From: Deltaproteobacteria bacterium
Lineage (GTDB): Bacteria; Desulfobacterota; Desulfarculia; Adiutricales; Adiutricaceae
Direction of reading: 5' to 3'
Assembly (NCBI GenBank): GCA_031279155.1
Contig: JAITJB010000076.1
Span: forward strand, 1-26,883
DNA: 26,883 bases
Below, in pieces: positions 9,193-17,366 of the stretch. Positions within the stretch are counted from its first letter, which is position 1. Each line of letters begins with the position of its first letter. The position numbers and the translations under genes were made by a program. The notes beneath the pieces are model-generated. The model was not told the origin of the DNA, ran no database searches, and saw only the letters and a program-made list of their open reading frames with translations.

Positions 9193-9348
9193 TGATTAAT
9201 ACGTCGCCCCGGTGGGCCGATCCCAGGAGCTAGCTTACAGTCATTATATAACTTAGACTGTTAAAATGGGGTAAAAAAATGTCGAGTTTTTATGGAGATT
9301 TCTTGGCGGCCATATCAAAGCTAGATCTCATTTTTGGCCCTAGATCTC

Positions 9349-12300
9349 TTAGGCGTGGACCCAAGCTTGTCCGGAGGCTACGTCGACCTTAAGGGGAACC
9401 TTTAGAGGTTCTACCTCTCCGTTTAGAGGGTTCGATCCAGCTTCGGCCATCTTTTCAGAAACTAGGACTCTTACGTCTTCAAGCTCCCCGTCAGGCACTT
9501 CTAAGACCAGTTCGTCATGGACCTGCATGATGATCTTAGATTTAAGCTTTTGGCGCGTAAGCTCGCGGTCAACTAAGAGCATGGCGATTTTAATGATGTC
9601 AGCCGCCGTGCCCTGGATGGGCGTGTTGATGGCCATGCGCTCAGCTTCGCGCTTGGCCTGGCCCGGTAAATTAATTGACGGCAAAAAGCGCCTCCGGCCA
9701 AACCAGGTGGTGACCATGCCGTTAATGTCGGCCTCGCGTTTAGTTTTTTCAATAAAGTTTTTGACCCCGGGGAAGCGGTGAAAATAATCATCGATAAAGT
9801 TTTTAGCCTGAGCTTGAGATATGCCTAGTCTTTTGGATAGGCCGTAAGCTCCCTGGCCGTAGATAATGCCAAAATTTATGGTTTTAGCTTCCCTGCGGCG
9901 GTCATCGGGCACCTGGTCAGCCTTAAGACCAAATATCAAGGCCGCCGTCTGAGCGTGGATATCGACGTCGTTTAAAAAGGCCTCAATTAAAGCCTTATCG
10001 CCGGAAAAATGGGCCATAACCCTTAGTTCTATCTGCGAGTAGTCAGCCGATAAGAGCTTATGGCCCTGGGGGGCGATAAAGGCCGCCCGAATTCGGCGGC
10101 CCTCTTGGGTTTTAGCCGGGATATTTTGAAGGTTTGGATCTGATGACGATAGCCTTCCGGTAGCCGTCAGAGCTTGGTTATAAGAGGTATGGATTCGGGA
10201 GGTATTGGGGTTAATGGCTAGAGGCAATTTATCGGCGTAGGTGTTTTTAAGTTTTGTTACCTCTCGCCACTCTAAAACTTCTTTGGCAATGGGGTGGAGT
10301 AAGGCCAGCTCAGTTAAGACCTCGTTATCGGTCGATAAGCCGGTTTTTTTGGCCGTCTTCTTTTTACTCTCTATACCCATGTCGCCAAATAAAACCTCGC
10401 TAAGCTGCTTGGGGGAGCCCGGGTTAAAGGGGCGGCCAGCTAGCTTTTGGATGGAGGCTAACTTAGTTTCCATGATTTGGCTAAGCTCTTGGCTTAAGAC
10501 TTTTAAAGCATCTGGGTCGATTAAAACCCCGGTCTCTTCCATGCGGCCTAAGAGCTCTTCGAGGGGTAATTCCACGCGATCGTAGAGTCTTTCTAAGCTT
10601 GAATTCTTTCCCAATTTTGCTCGCAATATCGGGGCCAGGCGCAAGGTCAGATCGGCGTCTTCAGCCGAGTAGCGGCAAGCTTCTATGGGGTCAACGGAGG
10701 AGAAATCATTTTTAGAGTCAACTACGACCTCTTTATAGGAGATAGCCTTGTGACTTAAATACTTAATGGAAAGTGAATCGAGCCCGTGGCGGTCGTCAGG
10801 GTTTAATAAATACGATGCTAGCATAGGGTCGTCGGCGGGGGGAGGGAGTCTAAGCGAGTGGCGGGCTAAGATGTGCCAATCAAATTTAGCGTGCTGGCCA
10901 ACTTTAAGCGGCGAGTTCGCTGTTAAGTATGGCCCGATTTTTTCTTTGACTAATTCTAAATCTTGATTTTTTTGAGCTTCTTTTTGATGCTTAATCGGGA
11001 TATAGAAAGCTTGGTTTTCAGCGGTAGCTAAGCTAATACCCACGATATTTGCCCGGCTTGCGTTAACGGAATCGGTTTCTAAATCAACGGCTATTTTTTG
11101 GTCCTTGGACGTTTCTTTGGCTTTCTCTTTGGCCGCTTCTTTGTCAGTCTCTTTGTCTATCTTCTGGGCCGCCTCTTTGACTACCTCAAGGGCCGCCATG
11201 AGCTTAGCCCAAGCCTCAGGGCTATCGACTAAGACATATTTATCGTAGTCGACTACGCCGTCACTTTGCGAGCCTTTAATCTTGGGTTTGGCCTGAGGGA
11301 AGAGGCGACCTTGCAGGCTATTTAAGAGACTCTGGTCGATGGCTTGCAGAGCCTGGGAAGATTGTGGAGCTTGGGGAGTTTGGTCAGCCTGGGAAGTTTG
11401 GTCAGCTTGTAAAGATGTGGGAGCCTGTAAAGCTTGGTCATCTTGGGGAGCTTGGTCAGCCTGGGAAGCTTGGTCAGCCTGGGAAGTTTGTGGAGCCTGG
11501 TCATCTTGTAAAGCTGTGGGAGCTTGTAAAGTTTGGTCAGTTTGTAAAGCTTGGGTAGCTTGGGTATCTTGGCTAATTGCGGCCTTCTGTAAGCCCGCCG
11601 GAAAGGCCTCAGGCCCTAAGTCGCGTAAAAAGCGGCTAAACTGCAGATCTTTAAAGATAGCCTCAAGGGCTTTTAAGTCCGGGGATAATCTTTGCAGATC
11701 GTTTACGGCGGCAGGCGGAGACAAGCTTTCGCCTAAAAGGGCCAAGCTTCTTGAGAGGCGAGCAGATTCTTCATTTTGAACCAGTTTTTCCCTAAGCTTT
11801 TCGTTAGAGAGCTTGGCTAGGTTTTGGTAGAGATTATCTAGGGTCCCAAATTCGCTGATGAGTTTTAAGGCTATCTTTTCGCCGACCCTAGGCACCCCGG
11901 GGATGTTATCGCTAGGGTCGCCCATTAAGGCCTGCATCTCCAAAAAGGCGGATGGCGGGAGTCCGAAGCGTTCTTTAAAAGTTTCCTCCGTCATAGCGGA
12001 GGATTTTTTGGGGTCAGGGTCGTACATGGAAACAGTGGGCGATAGAAGCTGGTAAAAATCTTTATCGCCGGAAACGATTACTACGCTATGCCCGCTCTTG
12101 GCGGCTAGACGGCACATAACGGCGATGAGGTCGTCGGCTTCATAGCCTTGTTGCTGCATAGAAAAAAGCCCCATGGCTTTGATGATGGCTCTAATGGTAT
12201 CTTGTTGGGAAGCTAAATCCGGGTCCATGGGCGGGCGGTTGGCTTTGTACTGAGGGTAAAGCTTGTGGCGGCGGGTCGGTCCCCGGCTATCGTAGACTAC

Positions 12301-12477
12301 GGCCATTAGGTTGGGTTTTTTGTCTTTAAGTAATTTTAAGACCGTAGCCGTAAAACCGTAAGCCGCCCCTGTGGGCCGGCCGTCGTTAGTCGTAAGATTT
12401 CTGATGGCGTGGAAGGAGCGGTGGATAAAGGCGCTGGCGTCCATGAGGTAGACGGTCTGTGGTGCGTCCTGCGGCAT
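9349..12477 (-). CDS. polA: DNA polymerase I with an enlarged inter-domain linker
   Basis: A 1042-residue family A polymerase for repair and Okazaki-fragment maturation. AAGGAA sits 6 nt before ATG 12477. The 5'-nuclease domain (about 1-290) begins MDASAFIHRSFHA and has SGDKDFYQL and GDPSDNIPGV. The proofreading domain is intact: VDLETDS near 463, GQHAKFDWHIL and YSAEDADLTL. The polymerase domain has LSADYSQIELRVMAHFSGD near 809, the finger segment RREAKTINFGIIYGQ and motif C QVHDELVLEVP near 984. It is about 100 residues longer than usual because of two low-complexity insertions in the linker: a Q/A/D tract at about 300-380 and a Lys/Glu-rich tract at about 430-460. M48 protease lies 9 nt upstream, so polA may be transcribed as the tail of that operon. 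Confidence 0.96.
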   Translation of the reverse strand: MPQDAPQTVYLMDASAFIHRSFHAIRNLTTNDGRPTGAAYGFTATVLKLLKDKKPNLMAVVYDSRGPTRRHKLYPQYKANRPPMDPDLASQQDTIRAIIKAMGLFSMQQQGYEADDLIAVMCRLAAKSGHSVVIVSGDKDFYQLLSPTVSMYDPDPKKSSAMTEETFKERFGLPPSAFLEMQALMGDPSDNIPGVPRVGEKIALKLISEFGTLDNLYQNLAKLSNEKLREKLVQNEESARLSRSLALLGESLSPPAAVNDLQRLSPDLKALEAIFKDLQFSRFLRDLGPEAFPAGLQKAAISQDTQATQALQTDQTLQAPTALQDDQAPQTSQADQASQADQAPQDDQALQAPTSLQADQTSQADQTPQAPQSSQALQAIDQSLLNSLQGRLFPQAKPKIKGSQSDGVVDYDKYVLVDSPEAWAKLMAALEVVKEAAQKIDKETDKEAAKEKAKETSKDQKIAVDLETDSVNASRANIVGISLATAENQAFYIPIKHQKEAQKNQDLELVKEKIGPYLTANSPLKVGQHAKFDWHILARHSLRLPPPADDPMLASYLLNPDDRHGLDSLSIKYLSHKAISYKEVVVDSKNDFSSVDPIEACRYSAEDADLTLRLAPILRAKLGKNSSLERLYDRVELPLEELLGRMEETGVLIDPDALKVLSQELSQIMETKLASIQKLAGRPFNPGSPKQLSEVLFGDMGIESKKKTAKKTGLSTDNEVLTELALLHPIAKEVLEWREVTKLKNTYADKLPLAINPNTSRIHTSYNQALTATGRLSSSDPNLQNIPAKTQEGRRIRAAFIAPQGHKLLSADYSQIELRVMAHFSGDKALIEAFLNDVDIHAQTAALIFGLKADQVPDDRRREAKTINFGIIYGQGAYGLSKRLGISQAQAKNFIDDYFHRFPGVKNFIEKTKREADINGMVTTWFGRRRFLPSINLPGQAKREAERMAINTPIQGTAADIIKIAMLLVDRELTRQKLKSKIIMQVHDELVLEVPDGELEDVRVLVSEKMAEAGSNPLNGEVEPLKVPLKVDVASGQAWVHA
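11322..11582 (-). repeat. Tripeptide x-Q-A/T/D repeat tract in polA
   Basis: About 25 consecutive triplets follow the pattern x-Gln-(Ala/Thr/Asp), for example SQA-DQA-SQA-DQA and LQA-DQT-SQA-DQT. Longer duplications are superimposed, with LQAPTALQ and LQAPTSLQ about 27 residues apart. The nucleotide period is 9, with doublets of 18. Because the repeat is in frame, polA stays open; length variation between strains is expected. Confidence 0.88.
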
Positions 12478-12486
12478 AGATGTTCC

Positions 12487-13557
12487 TTAGGTTTTAGTCG
12501 ATGATTTTTTTATTTCTAGAAAATCTACGGGATTTTCTTCAAAGTCATAATACCACCCGTCCCATTGGGGGTCCAATAACCAGATGCGATCGGCTAAAGG
12601 CGGGTGAGAACTAAAGGCCGAAGAGCGCTCGGGTTTGGCTAAAAAGAAGTGGTTGAGATCGGCTACCGCCGCCGTTTGTATAATTCCGCCTTGGGCGAGG
12701 CCGCCTATTTTTTTTAAAACCCTAGCTAACGCCATGGGGTTACGCGTAAACTTAGCGGCTGAGGCGTCGGCTAAGAGCTCCCGGCGCCGGCTGAAGGCTG
12801 CCTGGATGATGCGGCCAAATAAAGATCCCAAGGCCCCCAAGGCCATCATTGTTCCGGCCAATAGGACGGTCTTTATACTGCGAAATAAAAACATCTTTTG
12901 GCGGGCTATCATCTGGAGAAAGAAAAGACCGTGGAGCCAACCGGCCATCATGGTGAAATGTCTCATGTCGCCATTAATGATGTGGCTAAACTCATGGGCA
13001 ACTAAGGCCGAAAGTTCTTCGCGGTCGAGGTATTTTAAGGCTCCAAGACTTACGATTATGCATGCGTCGTCTTGATCTAAGCCGGCGGCTAAGGCGTTAA
13101 TGCCTAATTCTCCTGGGAGGATATAGAGATCTGGCTCAGAAATGGAGGCGGCCACCGAAATCTCAGAAACTATGTTATTTAAAATCTTTTCGCGTTCAGA
13201 AATTAATTTATTACGCCCCAAGGCCCCGTCAATGGAGGAGGGAATAGCCCCGATTTTGGTGGCGATGAAGGTTGAGCCCCCGTTGTGGATTTGGGATATC
13301 CGGCGCACCGAGACAAAAATAATTATCGTTAAGAGAATTAAGGTTAAGGCTAAAGAAGCTGGATCAAAGGGTTGGTTAGGGGCGCGCCAAGTATGGGGGA
13401 TGTATTTGGCTAAAAACAGAGAGCTTAAGAGCTTAATAATAAAATAGACTAAGACAGACCAGGCGACCATAACCAGAAAAAAGCATAAGCCGAAGAGAAA
13501 ACTCGAACGCTTATTGTCGACTTGGGCCTGAAAAAAATCAAAGCTAATCCGAGGCAT
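12487..13557 (-). CDS. M48-family membrane zinc metalloprotease (HtpX-like)
   Basis: A 356-residue protein with GGAGGT before ATG 13557. It has two N-terminal membrane spans (about 22-45 and 65-85), the zinc motif VAHEFSHIINGD near residue 190, a further hydrophobic pair near 220-260, and the third-ligand region RRRELLADASAAKF near 270. It is therefore likely active as an endopeptidase at the inner membrane. M48 proteases are very often encoded next to LemA, as here, where two lemA genes precede it by 45 nt. The family acts in membrane-protein quality control or envelope processing; the substrate here is unknown. It differs from E. coli HtpX in its longer N-terminal region, so I leave the gene symbol empty. 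Confidence 0.9.
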   Translation of the reverse strand: MPRISFDFFQAQVDNKRSSFLFGLCFFLVMVAWSVLVYFIIKLLSSLFLAKYIPHTWRAPNQPFDPASLALTLILLTIIIFVSVRRISQIHNGGSTFIATKIGAIPSSIDGALGRNKLISEREKILNNIVSEISVAASISEPDLYILPGELGINALAAGLDQDDACIIVSLGALKYLDREELSALVAHEFSHIINGDMRHFTMMAGWLHGLFFLQMIARQKMFLFRSIKTVLLAGTMMALGALGSLFGRIIQAAFSRRRELLADASAAKFTRNPMALARVLKKIGGLAQGGIIQTAAVADLNHFFLAKPERSSAFSSHPPLADRIWLLDPQWDGWYYDFEENPVDFLEIKKSSTKT

Positions 13558-13601
13558 TAATACCTCCAGCTTTCAGTGAGGTTTTAAGCTGAAAGTTTAC
13601 T

Positions 13602-14219
13602 TTAAGGCCTGGCCGGAGGGGTTAGGCTGAAGCGAATCGGCTCAGCCTGGGCAGGTTCAGTTAGGGTCCACAAGGCCGCCGACTGAAAGCCAAAGAGGCT
13701 AGAGAACATGACGGCTGGAAAGACCTCGCGGCTCTGATTGTATTCCATGACCCGGTGGTTGTAGATGGTGCGGGCTGAGCCTATTTGATCTTCGGTGTTG
13801 GTAATTTCCTTCATAAGGTCGTTAACGGTCTTATCAGCCTTAAGTTCAGGGTAACTTTCCACGACCACCATAAGCTTTGATAAGGCTCCGGCTAACGATC
13901 CTTCGGCTTGAGCCAATCTATTTAAGGCCCCGGCTTGAGAGGGATCGCCTGAGGCGCTCAGGCGGGCCTGAGAGGCTAAGTTGCGGGCGTTTATGACCGC
14001 TTCTAAGGTCTGACTCTCATGGGCCAGATAGGCTCTTGCGCTCTCCACTAAGTTTGGGATCAGATCGTAGCGCCGTTTGAGCTGGACGTCGATCTGGGCG
14101 AAGGCCGCCTGGAAGGCGTTTTTAGCCTTAACTAAGCGGTTGTAGATGGCGGCCAGTAATAGAGCAATAGCGCCTAAAATCAAAACGACGATGATAATAA
14201 AACCTATGACGGAAAGCAT
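13602..14219 (-). CDS. lemA: LemA family protein, copy 1
   Basis: A 205-residue protein with one N-terminal membrane span (about 3-25) and a long helical cytoplasmic or periplasmic domain. The LemA signature is clear: YNRLVKAKNAFQ, then IDVQLKRRYDLIPNLVE and YPELKADKTVNDLMKEI, ending with FPAVMFSSLFGF. LemA proteins are membrane-anchored helical bundles of unsettled function, repeatedly found beside M48 proteases. The start has GAAGG nearby. The C-terminal tail is Pro/Ala rich. It is a paralog of the next gene, separated by 36 nt. Confidence 0.93.
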   Translation of the reverse strand: MLSVIGFIIIVVLILGAIALLLAAIYNRLVKAKNAFQAAFAQIDVQLKRRYDLIPNLVESARAYLAHESQTLEAVINARNLASQARLSASGDPSQAGALNRLAQAEGSLAGALSKLMVVVESYPELKADKTVNDLMKEITNTEDQIGSARTIYNHRVMEYNQSREVFPAVMFSSLFGFQSAALWTLTEPAQAEPIRFSLTPPARP

Positions 14220-14255
14220 GGGCCTTCTCTTTTCTGAGGTGGTTCGTAAGTAGTA

Positions 14256-14864
14256 TTAGGCTCGAAAAAGCCTACTAGTATTAGGATTTGAGACTTGGGC
14301 CGGGTCGATTTTCCAAAGGGTCGCTGGTCCGAAGCCAAAGATGTTGGCAAAGAGTACTGCCGGAAACATTTCTCTGGCCTGATTGTAATCCATGACCGCG
14401 TCGTTATAGGCCTGACGAGCAAAGCCAACCCGGTTTTCGGTGCTGGTGAGTTCTTCGGTTAGATCGCTAATAGCTTGGTTGGCCTTAAGATCGGGGTATT
14501 TTTCGATAACGGCTATGAGCGTACTTAAGGCCCCCGATAAGGCGGCGTCAGCTTGGCCCAAGAGTTTTAGAGCCGGGACCTGCTTTGGATCGCCATCGAT
14601 GGATAGTCTTGCGCCGTCAGCTAAGTTTCGAGCGCGGATAACGGCCTCCAAGGTGCTTCGCTCGTGAGCCAGGTAAGCCCGGGCGGTTTCAACTAAGTTG
14701 GGAATGAGATCGTAACGGCGCTTGAGCTGGACATCTATTTGCGAAAAAGAATTGGAATAGCGGTTTCGTAGGACTACTAGCCGGTTATAGACGACCATCA
14801 GGACCAAGGCTAAGGCCACAATTATGCTGGCGATAGTAATGAGTAGTAAAATTAAGTGACCCAT
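14256..14864 (-). CDS. lemA: LemA family protein, copy 2
   Basis: A 202-residue LemA with the same layout: membrane span at about 4-25, YNRLVVLRNRYSNSF, IDVQLKRRYDLIPNLVE, YPDLKANQAISDLTEEL, and FPAVLFANIFGF near the end. GAGGTTT sits before ATG 14864. It is clearly related to copy 1 throughout, so this is a tandem duplication, though older than the bioY one because the DNA has diverged more. The membrane-anchored MltD-like gene ends 23 nt upstream. Two LemA proteins per M48 protease could form a hetero-oligomer, but that is inference. Confidence 0.93.
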   Translation of the reverse strand: MGHLILLLITIASIIVALALVLMVVYNRLVVLRNRYSNSFSQIDVQLKRRYDLIPNLVETARAYLAHERSTLEAVIRARNLADGARLSIDGDPKQVPALKLLGQADAALSGALSTLIAVIEKYPDLKANQAISDLTEELTSTENRVGFARQAYNDAVMDYNQAREMFPAVLFANIFGFGPATLWKIDPAQVSNPNTSRLFRA

Positions 14865-14887
14865 CGAAACCTCGTTATTGGGTAAAT

Positions 14888-15769
14888 CTAGGGTATATTT
14901 ATGACAGCCCCCACCGGGGCGGTGTCGCTTAAAAGATGGGGGTTTAGGGCGCGGAAGGTCTTATAATCGAGCTTGTAGTAGTTAGCTAAGGCCTTAACCG
15001 ACACCGGGGAATCAATGCGCCCGCGCTTAGTGGTTAAAATTGAATAGGGAGTAACCGGGGTATAGCCGTAAACTTCGGGGTTGGTGTAGAGGATCTTACC
15101 GGCGATAACTTGGCTGACGGTTTTTTCCGTGGCCTCAGGAAAAAACAGGCGGTAGTAATCCTTTTCGCCCTCGCCATCGGTTAGAGCAATCGTGGCCCCG
15201 CTAGGATCGATGAAGGCGGCTAAAACCATGGTCCAGGTGCCGAAGACTTTTTTTAATGAGGCGATCTTATTGGCCGCCGCCTGCGAGGAGGCCACCGGAT
15301 CTAATCTCTCATCGAGATCTTTATCGACCTTAAGCCCGGCGGCTAAAGCTTCGGCTTCCGTCAGCCGCCAAAGCCCCCGGCGGGCGCCGGAGCGATAGAC
15401 GGGATCGAGGTTAGCTAAGGCCATAGGTAGATACCTAAAATCCAAAGGAACTTTGGCCGCCTTAAGGGCCTCATCGATGACCGGGAGATAGCGGCCCGAG
15501 CGCCTTAAAGTCAGCCAGACCCTGGCCTTGGCTTCAGATAATAGTAAGAGCTCTTGGTCGATATTTTCTCTAACCTCAGCGCGGCCAATGGCTATGGGTT
15601 CGCCGGCAAAATCCATGATGGCACCAAAGGCTACCTTTGGACTTTGAGAGAAAAGCACAATTAAAGCCGCCAGCCAAAGAAAGACCCCAAAATACACTTG
15701 CCAGCCGCCTAACCTAAAAGGCTTTTTAGCTTTAATGCCTAAAAGACTATTTAACTTTAAGTTTAGCAT
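14888..15769 (-). CDS. Membrane-anchored MltD-like protein without the catalytic glutamate, with LysM-like tail
   Basis: A 293-residue protein with one membrane span at about 24-42. The region YLPVIDEALKAAKVPLDF and LPMALANLDPVYRSGA, then RGLWRLTE and DERLDPVASSQAAANKIASL, follows the MltD/Slt lytic transglycosylase fold closely. Where MltD has P-I-V-E-S-A-F-D-P with the catalytic Glu, this protein has P-M-A-L-A-N-L-D-P, so Glu is replaced by Leu118. The GLWQ motif is GLWR and the AAYNxGEG motif is AAFIDPSG. The C-terminus (from about 258, SVKALANYYKLDYKTFRALN) is a LysM-like module. The protein probably binds glycan strands without cutting them. The ATG lacks a clear Shine-Dalgarno and follows the ankyrin gene by 12 nt, so it may depend on coupled translation. 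Confidence 0.8.
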   Translation of the reverse strand: MLNLKLNSLLGIKAKKPFRLGGWQVYFGVFLWLAALIVLFSQSPKVAFGAIMDFAGEPIAIGRAEVRENIDQELLLLSEAKARVWLTLRRSGRYLPVIDEALKAAKVPLDFRYLPMALANLDPVYRSGARRGLWRLTEAEALAAGLKVDKDLDERLDPVASSQAAANKIASLKKVFGTWTMVLAAFIDPSGATIALTDGEGEKDYYRLFFPEATEKTVSQVIAGKILYTNPEVYGYTPVTPYSILTTKRGRIDSPVSVKALANYYKLDYKTFRALNPHLLSDTAPVGAVINIP

Positions 15770-15781
15770 TAATTTTTTTTC

Positions 15782-17158
15782 TTAGGGGTTAACGGCTAAG
15801 GGGGCCATCATTTTTTTAAGGGTCTGGGCGACAGCCGGGTTGGTATTTTGGAGGGCAAACTCCATAGCATCACGACCGCTATCGTCTTTTAGGGTTGGGT
15901 CGGCCCCGGCGCCTATTAAAGCCTTTATGACAACGTCATTATTGGCATAGCCGGCAGCTATCATCAGGGCCGTTAAGCCGCTGGCGTTTTGGGCGTTGGG
16001 GTCAGCCCCCTGAATTAAAAAATACCTCGTTAAGCTGGGATCGGGGTTGACGACGGCGGCCATTAAAGGGGTTAATTTAAGAGCGTTTTTTTGGTTTACG
16101 TCGTAGCCAAACATCATCAGCCTTCGGACGTTATTAAGATCCGGGGCCCTTAGAGCGGCAGAAAACAATGGGCTTGAGCCGTCCTGGCCGGTAACGTTGG
16201 TTTTGGCCCCGTTCATTATGACGGCGTTTAAAACATCGGGGTTGGGATTACTGACCGCAGCAAAAATAGCCGTCTCCCCTTGATTGGTTTTAGCCTCCAG
16301 ATCGGCCCCGGCCTTAACTAAAAGGCTGATGGCGTCGGGATTTTGACAATCAGTAGCCGCGACAAAGAGCGCCGTCTCACCTTTATTGTTGACGGCCTTA
16401 ACATTGGCCCCGCCTTCGATTAAGGTTTTTAAGTTGGGAATATGCCCGGCGCTAGCCGCGCTCATGAGCGGACGGTTACCCTGGGAATCGACAGATTCGA
16501 TATTAGCCCCCATCTTAATTAAGGTTTTAAGGACCATCGGGTTTGGGTTACTGGTAGCCGCCTGATGGATAGCCGTTACGCCAAAAAAAGTTTGATGATC
16601 TAAGGGGATCTTTTTGGCTAGCTCCTCAATAATCTTAGGCTCGGGGTTAAAAGAAGCGGCAAACATCAAGGCGTTTAAGCCAAAATTAGATTCCACGGCT
16701 TCAGGGTCAGCGCCAGATTCCAGTAAGGTCACAATGACCTTAGGGTCTTGATTTCGTCCAGCAGCCTGCATTAAGGGCGTGAGCCCATCTTTGGAGTGCA
16801 TGTTGGGATCGGCGCCGGCCTCGAGGGCCTTTTTGATTTCCTCAACCGAGCCTTCAGCGCAGGTGAGAAAAAAGTCTTTTTGCTCTTGGCTAAGGCCCTC
16901 GGCCCAGTCGTCTTGATCGCCTGAGGGGGAGAGCTGCTCGCTTGACTGAGCAACTTGATCGGCGGCCTGAGCGGGGTTCTCGCCTGCGGCGGCGGGAGAA
17001 ACCGGATTATCGTTAGCCTGAACGTTAGCTTGATCTGTAGCCTGACCGGTAGCTTGAACGTTAGCCGGCTCGCTAGCCTTTTGGGCCCAAAGGGCCGGGG
17101 CAGCGGCTAAAACGACCAAGGCTAGGACAATTATACAAAGTGGAATAATTTTTCTCAA
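15782..17158 (-). CDS. Exported ankyrin-repeat protein
   Basis: A 458-residue protein with a Sec signal peptide (MRKIIPLCIIVLALVVLAAA, then a likely cut after ALWAQ near residue 26). A Q/A-rich disordered stretch at about 27-85 contains VQATGQATDQANVQAND. Ten to eleven ankyrin repeats follow from about 92 to the end, recognisable by GxTPLMxAA and GADPN/GADLE turns; many carry an unusual NPNP or NPDP insert in the first helix turn. The start is TTG 17158, with GAGG 8 nt upstream. It is probably a periplasmic protein-binding scaffold. It heads the run of MltD-like, LemA, LemA and M48 genes, and I infer it belongs to that envelope operon. The partner is unknown. Confidence 0.88.
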   Translation of the reverse strand: MRKIIPLCIIVLALVVLAAAPALWAQKASEPANVQATGQATDQANVQANDNPVSPAAAGENPAQAADQVAQSSEQLSPSGDQDDWAEGLSQEQKDFFLTCAEGSVEEIKKALEAGADPNMHSKDGLTPLMQAAGRNQDPKVIVTLLESGADPEAVESNFGLNALMFAASFNPEPKIIEELAKKIPLDHQTFFGVTAIHQAATSNPNPMVLKTLIKMGANIESVDSQGNRPLMSAASAGHIPNLKTLIEGGANVKAVNNKGETALFVAATDCQNPDAISLLVKAGADLEAKTNQGETAIFAAVSNPNPDVLNAVIMNGAKTNVTGQDGSSPLFSAALRAPDLNNVRRLMMFGYDVNQKNALKLTPLMAAVVNPDPSLTRYFLIQGADPNAQNASGLTALMIAAGYANNDVVIKALIGAGADPTLKDDSGRDAMEFALQNTNPAVAQTLKKMMAPLAVNP

Positions 17159-17241
17159 TTCAAAACCTCGTTAAGAAAATGTTAAAAAACAATTTACAAG
17201 TTATTTTTGAGCCATCATCAAGCGAAATCTAGTGGGTTTGC

Positions 17242-17309
17242 CCTTGGCTAAAATAAGGCCTTGGCTTAATTTTGACCTTGGCTAAAATATGGCCTTGGCT
17301 TAATTTTGG
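17242..17309. repeat. 34-bp tandem repeat, two copies plus a partial third
   Basis: Units at 17242-17275 and 17276-17309 begin CCTTGGCTAAAATA and differ at only two positions; a partial third starts at 17310. Each unit is itself partly palindromic (AAAAT ... ATTTT around GGCC). The repeat lies between glgC and the ankyrin gene and could mark a terminator region or an unstable spacer. Confidence 0.85.
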
Positions 17310-17366
17310 CCTTGGCAAAATTATGGGCCTAGCCTAATAAGGCCTTTTGCCAAAATTATCGGCCTT

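Noticed and set aside
11339..11779. Long + strand frames rich in Trp/Ala opposite polA
   Set aside because: They are the reverse reading of the Q-A repeat tract; the polA frame has all catalytic motifs and explains the openness.
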